Source of the DNA: an uncultured Treponema sp.
GTDB taxonomy: Bacteria; Spirochaetota; Spirochaetia; Treponematales; Treponemataceae
Direction: 5' to 3'
NCBI GenBank assembly: GCA_937893155.1
Contig: CALBGU010000146.1
Coordinates: 1-20,480, forward strand
Length of the DNA: 20,480 bases
Part shown: piece after piece, positions 15,531 to 20,480 of the stretch
Layout of the letters: every line of letters begins with the position of its first letter
Numbering within the stretch: the stretch's first letter is position 1
Program-made: the position numbers and the translations under genes
The notes under the pieces: model-generated
What the model saw: only the letters and a program-made list of their open reading frames with translations
Databases searched by the model: none
Told to the model about the DNA's origin: nothing

Positions 15531-16085
15531 TCACAGATATTTAACCATGAGGATTTCAGCACAAAACGAGCCATCTTCTAACCGAAATGATTTTTCCAAA
15601 ACGCCGTACTGCACAAAACCGCATTTTTGATACACGTGGATTGCCCGCGCGTTATCGGCATACACGCCAAGCTCAACCTGCGTATAGCCCAAAACGCGCG
15701 CCGCTTTTGTCGCCATATCGGTCAACAGCGTGCCCAGCCCTCCATTCCACACGCGCCGCTGCACCGCAATGCCGAACGCCGCGCGGTGTCGGGTTTTTGC
15801 CCGTCGTTCAACTGCGTCCAATTCCGCGCTCGCAAGCACCGTGCCGTCGGGAGAAAACGCGGCGATAATAAAACTGTCGCGGGATTCATTCACGGCATTC
15901 ACCAAAATCCGCTCTTGCTCAAGCGTAAGTTTTTCGGCTTCCTTGACCGTTTTTACCAAAAAATGCGATTCCGATGCCGTAATCTTCGTGTGCAAAAGCA
16001 AAGCCGCTGCATCGCGCTCGTCGGGACTTCGCAAAATCACCGAAATCCCGTTTTTTAACACCACTTTTTGCTCAACGATTTTCAT
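15531..16085 (-). CDS. GNAT-family N-acetyltransferase
   Basis: This 184-residue protein has the Gcn5-related acetyltransferase fold. It transfers an acetyl group from acetyl-CoA to an amine; the substrate is unknown. The acetyl-CoA loop is in GIAVQRRVWNGGLGTLL (105-121). The helix and strand that follow (ATKAARVLGYTQVELGVYAD), then NARAIHVYQKCGFVQYG (145-161), are the standard GNAT motifs A and B. The C-terminal strand ends in EILMVKYL. The start was placed at 16085: the frame extends upstream to 16211, but the extra residues overlap the divergent gene and its promoter and do not look like family sequence. A GATAAT box lies 7 bases upstream. It is divergent from the CARF-like gene across 82 bases. 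Confidence 0.85.
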   Translation of the reverse strand: MKIVEQKVVLKNGISVILRSPDERDAAALLLHTKITASESHFLVKTVKEAEKLTLEQERILVNAVNESRDSFIIAAFSPDGTVLASAELDAVERRAKTRHRAAFGIAVQRRVWNGGLGTLLTDMATKAARVLGYTQVELGVYADNARAIHVYQKCGFVQYGVLEKSFRLEDGSFCAEILMVKYL

Positions 16086-16131
16086 CTTGCTAATTATCGG
16101 CGTAATTTTTTGCAAAAAGCCAAAAAAACAC

Positions 16132-16161
16132 TTGCGCGCCGTCCCTTTTACCGACAATAAT
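16132..16161 (+). promoter_or_regulatory. Promoter of the CARF-like gene, abutting its start codon
   Basis: TTGCGC (16132-16137), an 18-base spacer and AATAAT (16156-16161) form a fair promoter. The ATG at 16168 begins seven bases after the -10 box, with no ribosome binding site before it. This matches the geometry seen at the tolC-like gene and suggests a leaderless message. Confidence 0.5.
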
Positions 16162-16167
16162 CTTAAT

Positions 16168-16797
16168 ATGAAAACTATTGTATTCTGCGACATTCCCATG
16201 TTCGAGCACATGACCGCGCATTGCTATGCGAACACCGGCAACGCTGGCGTAACATACGAAAAGAGCGTCACATTTGCTGTGAACGCGGTGCTTGCCGAAC
16301 GATTAACCGCAAACGACGACGTAAAAATCGTGCTCTTGCAAACAAAAGACGAGCACGGAAAATATCTTGAAAACACCCAAATTTTTAAGAACGAACTAAA
16401 TGCCATAAACCGCCATTGTGGCGCAAAAATCACCTACGAAACACTTTGCACCGATTTTGAAGGCTCGCGGGAAAACATCGAAAAAATCTACCGCTCGATT
16501 TTGAATTTCTTTGAAGACAAGTGCGCTCTTTTTGCCGACATCACATACGGACCAAAACCGCTCCCGATGGTGCTTATGGCGGCTCTTAATTTTGCCGAGA
16601 AATTCTTTTACGCTGACATCAAAGGCATCTTTTACGCCAAAGTCAATTTTGAAAAAGGAAAGCCCGTCAACCCCGCGCTGTTCGATGTAACGCCGCTTTA
16701 TTATATGAACTCCTTTGCCTCGTCAATCAGCGCGACAAGCGGAAAAAATGCGCTTTTGATGCTCGACACTTTTTTTGGAAAATCGGAGGAAGATTGA
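16168..16797 (+). CDS. CARF-like protein with a DITYG motif
   Basis: This 209-residue protein resembles CRISPR-associated Rossmann fold (CARF) proteins of the Csx1/Cas02710/TM1812 type. These sense cyclic oligoadenylates or other nucleotides. The N-terminal strand is KTIVFCDIP, a second strand lies at DVKIVLLQT (51-59), and the key loop is FADITYGPKPLPMVLMAALN (122-141). That loop is comparable to the DxTxGxKxM/DxTHG motif. A further strand-helix region is IKGIFYAKVNFEKGKPVNPA. No HEPN (RxxxxH) nuclease domain is visible, so it would be a stand-alone sensor or ring-nuclease-like protein. The frame is open upstream to 15730, but only the part from 16168 has family-like sequence. It overlaps the next gene by four bases (TTGA). 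No CRISPR array or cas gene is in the window. The family assignment is by motif only. Confidence 0.55.
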   Translation: MKTIVFCDIPMFEHMTAHCYANTGNAGVTYEKSVTFAVNAVLAERLTANDDVKIVLLQTKDEHGKYLENTQIFKNELNAINRHCGAKITYETLCTDFEGSRENIEKIYRSILNFFEDKCALFADITYGPKPLPMVLMAALNFAEKFFYADIKGIFYAKVNFEKGKPVNPALFDVTPLYYMNSFASSISATSGKNALLMLDTFFGKSEED

Positions 16798-17567
16798 AAA
16801 GCGTGGATTTTTCGCTTTTAGACAGCCGCATCGATTCCGCCGCCGCCGAATTGTTTTCGCTCGGATTCACCGACAGCCGCGACCTTCCGCCCCAAATTCG
16901 CTCGGTCTACAACAAACTTTCAGCCCGCCTCCTCGAATATTTCGATGCCGTTCAGCGACCGTATCTTGAGCGCGTTTTAGGCGCAGACAAAGCCGATGAC
17001 TTCAACCTTGCATTGTGCAAAGTCATAAAAAAATGCCTCGCGACATACCGCACCGACGCAAAAACAGCCGACGGCGAACCGACATCGTTTTCGCGCTATT
17101 TTTCGGTACAACTCAAATTCGCAGTGCAACGTTATGTTTTCTCAGAACACAAAAAATCTGACGCGCAAAAAATCGACTTCGACTCCCCCGCAATCGAACA
17201 GTGCGAACCCCAGAGCGAGCCAAAACAAGAATGGAACGAAGCGCAGATTTTTCGGCTCGTAAAATGCGCAGACCTCGTGTTTTCGCGCGAGCAAGAACGG
17301 GTAAAACCATACCGCAGCGCGATTTTGACCTTTTGCCTGTTAAAAGAAATCTGCAAAGCGCACCCCGCTTTTGATAAAAAAGCCATTGTCGCCCTGCTTT
17401 CAGCCCATTCTTTTTTTGACCGCGACGTCTGTTCCGCCTTTTTTACCGAACATAAACTGACGCTCGAAAAAGTTGCTGAACACTTCGGCAAAATCCGAAA
17501 CGATGCCTCGCGCACAAAACGCATTCTCTTCACCCGCATTCAATCTGCCCTTTCTGATTCTGACTGA
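16794..17567 (+). CDS. Sigma-like / helix-turn-helix protein coupled to the CARF-like gene
   Basis: I do not recognise this 257-residue protein as a named family. It resembles a divergent sigma factor. The stretch TSFSRYFSVQLKFAVQRYVF (97-116) is like the end of sigma region 2. The C-terminus LTLEKVAEHFGKIRNDASRT (222-241), continuing KRILFTRIQSAL, looks like a region 4 helix-turn-helix. The middle has a charged linker (120-150) and helices. Translation probably starts at TTG 16794, inside the stop of the CARF-like gene, with GGAGGA at 16785-16790; GTG at 16803 is the alternative. The four-base overlap implies the two products are made together and may act together, for instance a nucleotide sensor controlling a transcription factor. 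That link is inference. Confidence 0.55.
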   Translation: MKSVDFSLLDSRIDSAAAELFSLGFTDSRDLPPQIRSVYNKLSARLLEYFDAVQRPYLERVLGADKADDFNLALCKVIKKCLATYRTDAKTADGEPTSFSRYFSVQLKFAVQRYVFSEHKKSDAQKIDFDSPAIEQCEPQSEPKQEWNEAQIFRLVKCADLVFSREQERVKPYRSAILTFCLLKEICKAHPAFDKKAIVALLSAHSFFDRDVCSAFFTEHKLTLEKVAEHFGKIRNDASRTKRILFTRIQSALSDSD

Positions 17568-17765
17568 AATCGAGCCAAAAAGCGCCTTATTTTTCAAAAA
17601 GATTGTTCATTCGTATGCAAAAAAGATATAAAAATACGATACATATTGATTATCTATGCAAAACTGCTATAAAACAGCTTTTAGATTCATTTTCATAGAA
17701 AACAATGTTAAAATATATTTTTTATCCTCTTTTTCAATAAAAATGAGTTAAAAAAGGATTTTTAT

Positions 17766-17849
17766 ATGCAATTTACATTGCAAATGATATATAAAAATTT
17801 ATTGTCATATAATTTGCATAAGATTTTTTTACAAAACGGTATAAAATGA
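17766..17849 (+). CDS. Candidate 27-residue small ORF
   Basis: ATG 17766 opens a 27-codon frame ending at TGA 17847-17849, with peptide start MQFTLQMIYKNLLSYNLHK. It has AAAAAGGA seven bases before the ATG. The spacer TTTTTAT has the same look as the spacers of the genes at 1006 and 3116 (GGAGATTTTTATG). The peptide is hydrophobic and slightly basic with no known match. The ribosome binding site lies in a possible hairpin: ATCCT-c-TTTTT (17724-17734) pairs with AAAAAGGAT (17751-17759). It could be a real small protein, a regulatory leader, or chance in AT-rich DNA. Confidence 0.2.
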   Translation: MQFTLQMIYKNLLSYNLHKIFLQNGIK

Positions 17850-17878
17850 TTGACAAAAGAAAGTCATTGTTCCAAAAT
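17850..17878 (+). promoter_or_regulatory. Candidate promoter of a small RNA
   Basis: A perfect TTGACA (17850-17855) is followed after 17 bases by CAAAAT (17873-17878), a 4-of-6 match to the -10 consensus. A dyad (TGAC, 8 bases, GTCA) overlaps the -35. Transcription would begin near 17885. Confidence 0.4.
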
Positions 17879-17884
17879 AGAAAA

Positions 17885-17991
17885 CGTCTATAAGATTTCT
17901 CTTAGTCTTATACTCCAAATGGCTTTAGTACCATAACTCCTTTCGGCGCAGTGCTTATGTCCGCATTTTTTGGCACTGCGCCTTTTTTTTT
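17885..17991 (+). ncRNA. Candidate structured small RNA (~107 nt)
   Basis: Downstream of the TTGACA promoter, three stem-loops follow in a row. These are ATAAGA/TCTTAT (17890-17895 and 17906-17911), ATGG/CCAT (17919-17922 and 17931-17934), and the terminator stem at 17945-17982. No reading frame longer than five codons with a ribosome binding site is seen. It does not resemble tmRNA, SRP RNA or RNase P RNA. Its 3' end meets the stop codon of ppk1, so it could also act as an antisense or 3'-end element for that gene. Confidence 0.35.
17945..17991 (+). terminator. Strong intrinsic terminator (plus strand)
   Basis: A perfect 10-bp GC-rich stem pairs GGCGCAGTGC (17945-17954) with GCACTGCGCC (17973-17982) and is followed by nine T. 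On the minus strand the hairpin follows the ppk1 stop, but no T tract comes after it. It is therefore directed at a plus-strand transcript, although no recognised plus-strand gene ends within 300 bases. Confidence 0.85.
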
Positions 17992-20122
17992 AATTATCCC
18001 GACGCACCACAAAATCGAGTTTTGGCTGTTTTTTGTGCAATTCTGATTGCCTGCGATATTTTTTTTGCAACACTTCCTGCGCACACACCTCAGTTTCTTT
18101 TTTGGCAGGCTTGTTCGCCTTCCATTTGCCGCTCGAAAGCAGCGTATGGCTTCGGGAATTATCTTCAAAATAAATCGATAGCGCATCTTTGACGGTCTTA
18201 AAAACGTCCGCATCAAGCACCGGAAACATCAGTTCCACGCGCCGTTCAAGGTTTCTCGGCATCCAATCCGCGCTCGAAAGATACAATTCTTCTGCACCGC
18301 CGTTTTGGAAAAAGAAAATGCGGCTGTGCTCGAGATAGCGGTCGATGATAGACACCACGCGGATATTTTCGCTCAAGCCCTTTACGCCCGGCACCAGCAT
18401 ACAAATGCCGCGCACGTTCAGCAGCACGCGCACACCCGCTTGGCTCGCGCGATACAGCGCAGTGATGATGCTTTCGTGCCCAAGCGAATTCATTTTTGCC
18501 ATAATCAAGCCGGGTTTTTCGCTGGTGGAAAGCCGAATTTCGCGCTCAATCAAAGACAGCAATTTTGACTTGAGGTTCACCGGCGCCATACAAAGCTGTT
18601 TGAGATTCAAAAACTGCGAATATCCCGAAATCGTGTTGAAAAACACCGTTGCATCATTTGCAATATCGGTGTTCGACGTAAAAATCGACAAATCGCTGTA
18701 GAGTTTTGCCGTTTTGGAATTATAATTGCCCGTGCTCAAATGCACATAGCGGCGAAGTCCATCGCTTTCGCGGCGAATAACGAGGAGCATTTTTGCGTGC
18801 ACCTTCAGTCCCACCACGCCATACACCACGATGACCCCCGATTTTTCAAGTTCCCGCGCCCAGTTGAGATTGCGCCCCTCGTCAAAGCGCGCTTTGAGTT
18901 CCACAAATGCCGTCACCTGCTTGCCGTTCTGCGCCGCTTTTTCGAGCGCTTTCACAATCGGCGAATTGCTTCCCGTGCGGTAAAGCGTCATTTTGACCGC
19001 AAGCACATTTTCATCCGCCGCGGCATCGTTCAAGAACTTTATCACAGGCTCATAGGATTCATACGGGACATGCAAAAGCACATCGTGCTGTCGGAGCGTG
19101 TCCCAATACGTCTTGTTTTCGGGGAGCGTGGCAGGATAATAGTTCTTCCACACGGGATTCATCAGCGGGGCGGCTTCAGCGGCTTCCGTTATTCCCAACA
19201 AACTCGACGGGTCAATCAAGCCCGGGAACTCATACACATCGTCGTCAGACAAATTGAGTTTTTCTTTGAGCAACGCGGTGATTTTTGAGCCGACCGCATT
19301 GCACAAAAGCCGAATCGCCAGCGATGAGCGCCGTTTTATCAGCACGTCCGCCATTTCCTTGGTAAAATCCTCGCCGTCTTCGTTCACCGCAAAATCCGCA
19401 TCGCGCGCCACTTTGAACAGCAGCGTATCCGTTACCGTGTACCCCGGAAAAATCGTGAAACCAAAATCGGTAATCACGTCGTCAAGCGTAGCAAACGATT
19501 TTTTTCCATCTTCCGACGGCAACCAAATCACGCGCGGAATGTTCGCAGGAACGCCCACCAGCGCAAGCGGCGACGGCATAGACTTCATCACGAACGCCTT
19601 TGTGCCGTCGTGCAACCCCTCGATTTCTTTGAGCATAAATGCCACATAGAGTTTCATATTCTCGGTCATCGGGAACGTGCCGTCCGTTCGAAGCGGCGTT
19701 AAAAGCGGCATAACCGAGTTTTTGAACAGCGACGCCAGATAGCTTTTTTGCGCCGAGGTATACGAAGCGGGCGGAACGTACGAGATGCCTTTTTCGGCGA
19801 GCTTGGGGAGAATGTCGGCGGCAAGGCACTGCTGCTGGGTGCGGCTGATTTGGTGACAGCGCTCCGAGATTTCGCGCAAAAGAACGGCAGGCGTGCGCCC
19901 CGAGCAGTCCTTGTGGTGAGGGCTGAGCGAGCGCAGGCGCTTGATTGCCGCCACGCGCACCTGAAAAAACTCGTCGAAATTGCTCGACACGATTGCGATG
20001 AATTTGAGCCGCTCAATCAACGGCAATTCTTTTCGGCACGCCTCATGCAACACGCGCGCATTGAACTCAATCCACGACAATTCGCGGTTAAAAAAAACCG
20101 CTTCCTTTTTTTCTTTTTTCAT
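17990..20122 (-). CDS. ppk1: Polyphosphate kinase 1
   Basis: This 710-residue enzyme makes polyphosphate reversibly from ATP and is usually membrane-associated. The N-terminal domain begins FFNRELSWIEFNARVLHEA (10-28) with SSNFDEFFQVRVA (46-58). The head domain follows. The two PLD-like catalytic halves carry the phosphorylated His442 in VGLKVHAKM (437-445) and His599 in YLEHSRIFFF (596-605). Both are intact, and arginines and lysines such as KMTLYRTGSNSPIV and LKARFDEGRNLNWA line the ATP site. Length is normal for the family. ATG at 20122 is chosen because GAGAGGA lies just before it; an in-frame TTG at 20137 has no such site. No exopolyphosphatase gene is adjacent. The C-terminal 45 residues are basic and variable. 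Confidence 0.96.
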   Translation of the reverse strand: MKKEKKEAVFFNRELSWIEFNARVLHEACRKELPLIERLKFIAIVSSNFDEFFQVRVAAIKRLRSLSPHHKDCSGRTPAVLLREISERCHQISRTQQQCLAADILPKLAEKGISYVPPASYTSAQKSYLASLFKNSVMPLLTPLRTDGTFPMTENMKLYVAFMLKEIEGLHDGTKAFVMKSMPSPLALVGVPANIPRVIWLPSEDGKKSFATLDDVITDFGFTIFPGYTVTDTLLFKVARDADFAVNEDGEDFTKEMADVLIKRRSSLAIRLLCNAVGSKITALLKEKLNLSDDDVYEFPGLIDPSSLLGITEAAEAAPLMNPVWKNYYPATLPENKTYWDTLRQHDVLLHVPYESYEPVIKFLNDAAADENVLAVKMTLYRTGSNSPIVKALEKAAQNGKQVTAFVELKARFDEGRNLNWARELEKSGVIVVYGVVGLKVHAKMLLVIRRESDGLRRYVHLSTGNYNSKTAKLYSDLSIFTSNTDIANDATVFFNTISGYSQFLNLKQLCMAPVNLKSKLLSLIEREIRLSTSEKPGLIMAKMNSLGHESIITALYRASQAGVRVLLNVRGICMLVPGVKGLSENIRVVSIIDRYLEHSRIFFFQNGGAEELYLSSADWMPRNLERRVELMFPVLDADVFKTVKDALSIYFEDNSRSHTLLSSGKWKANKPAKKETEVCAQEVLQKKYRRQSELHKKQPKLDFVVRRDN

Positions 20123-20166
20123 CTTGTCCTCTCGCAAAGCCCACGCCCTGCTTTCCCGTTTCTAAA

Positions 20167-20195
20167 ACTCTACCATTTCTGCGCGGTTTTGTCAT
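20167..20195 (-). promoter_or_regulatory. Candidate promoter of ppk1
   Basis: On the minus strand, ATGACA (20195-20190), a 17-base spacer and TAGAGT (20172-20167) lie about 45 bases before the ATG of ppk1. The -35 matches the consensus at 5 of 6 positions and the -10 at 4 of 6. No phosphate-box-like direct repeat was seen. Confidence 0.4.
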
Positions 20196-20309
20196 TGCGC
20201 TTTTTGCGTCAACAAACGGCGAAAAAAAGCAAGCACTCAAGCTGAAAAAGTATGATTGCCCTTTTGCCATCTCCGTGTCCCCTGAATTATTTCACATCGC
20301 CACGAAACA

Positions 20310-20451
20310 AAAGATAACTTTATGAACTCATAAGCTATCTTTCTCAAAAACAAAGTTATGTTTCTTGATAATAAAGTTATCTATCTCAAAGCAAAAGTCA
20401 GCTTTCTTAATACAAAAGTTATCTATCTTAACACTTGGGAAAGATAACTTT
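20310..20451. repeat. 21 bp tandem repeats flanked by inverted copies
   Basis: Five units beginning AAGTT (or AAGCT/AAGTC) start at 20332, 20353, 20374, 20395 and 20416, exactly 21 bases apart, with a core like AAGTTATCTATCTCAA. On each side, at 20310-20321 and 20440-20451, lies the 12-mer AAAGATAACTTT, which is the reverse complement of the unit core. The block is AT-rich and lies upstream of ppk1. In one minus-strand frame it reads as a heptad pattern (DNF, three residues, K), open to the window edge. The rest of the gene-free stretch from 20196 shows nothing else I can name. Confidence 0.75.
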
Positions 20452-20480
20452 GATGAAAAAACAGATAAAAAATGCAAAAA

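Larger units (their letters stand above)
17568..17989. other. AT-rich intergenic region with candidate small genes
   Basis: This gap of about 420 bases is clearly richer in A and T than the genes around it. On the plus strand it holds, in order: a possible promoter TTGTTC (17603-17608) with TATAAA (17627-17632) at 18 bases; a hairpin over a ribosome binding site before a 27-codon reading frame (17766-17849); a second promoter at 17850; and three stem-loops ending in a strong terminator. None matches an RNA family that I recognise. Confidence 0.5.

Noticed and set aside
15730..16167. N-terminal extension of the CARF-like gene
   Set aside because: It lies antisense to the GNAT gene, reads as low-quality Ser/Arg-rich sequence, and the promoter sits at 16132-16161.
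16086..16211. N-terminal extension of the GNAT protein
   Set aside because: The extra 42 residues overlap the divergent promoter and gene start and do not resemble acetyltransferase sequence.
20328..20480. Minus-strand partial coding frame through the 21 bp repeats
   Set aside because: It has no visible start, very low complexity and no protein match I know. The 21-base pitch alone keeps any frame in phase, so it is not evidence of coding.

Overview
The window looks like chromosomal DNA of a diderm, host-associated spirochaete, most likely Treponema or a close relative. This is inferred from several things. There are three lipoproteins with relaxed spirochaete-type lipoboxes. An outer-membrane TolC channel is paired with an HlyD adaptor. 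Base composition is moderate, with AT-rich gaps between genes. No rRNA or tRNA gene is present, so the genus call rests on gene content alone.

Left part (1-4744). A minus-strand lipoprotein resembling periplasmic cyclohexadienyl dehydratase (PheC) is read divergently from a plus-strand run of three closely spaced genes: a HAD-family phosphatase lipoprotein, a PAP2 membrane phosphatase, and an unusual SLC1/DAACS-type symporter with a ~137-residue soluble N-terminal extension.

Centre (4772-13110). This is a peptide export locus. In order it has a TolC-like outer-membrane channel with its own promoter, a 72-residue precursor-like peptide with a C39-type leader ending in Ala-Ala-Gly, an ECF sigma factor, an HlyD-type adaptor, a C39 peptidase/ABC exporter, and a second ABC permease/ATPase. 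The last three match the NHLM (nitrile-hydratase-leader-microcin) export families. A terminator-like hairpin closes the set. No modification enzyme or immunity gene was recognised. The promoter of the precursor gene shares a spaced two-part motif with the promoter region of the HAD lipoprotein gene at 914-944. That suggests a small regulon, perhaps read by the encoded sigma factor. The parts would work together as precursor, then C39 cleavage and ABC export, then HlyD and TolC, then release outside the cell.

Right part (13150-20480). This holds an orphan type I periplasmic-binding lipoprotein, a 41-42 bp tandem repeat array whose units carry changing but self-complementary centres, a secreted formylglycine-generating-enzyme-like (SUMF1/EgtB fold) protein, and a minus-strand GNAT acetyltransferase. 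Divergent from the GNAT gene is a translationally coupled pair: a CARF-like protein with a DITYG-PKPLPM motif and a sigma-like/HTH protein. An AT-rich gap of ~420 bp then holds a candidate small ORF and a candidate small RNA with a strong terminator. Polyphosphate kinase (ppk1) follows on the minus strand, and a 21 bp tandem repeat block lies at the right edge.

The parts most worth a second look are the sigma-linked peptide export locus and its shared promoter motif, the CARF-like/sigma-like pair lying outside any CRISPR locus, and the two repeat arrays.
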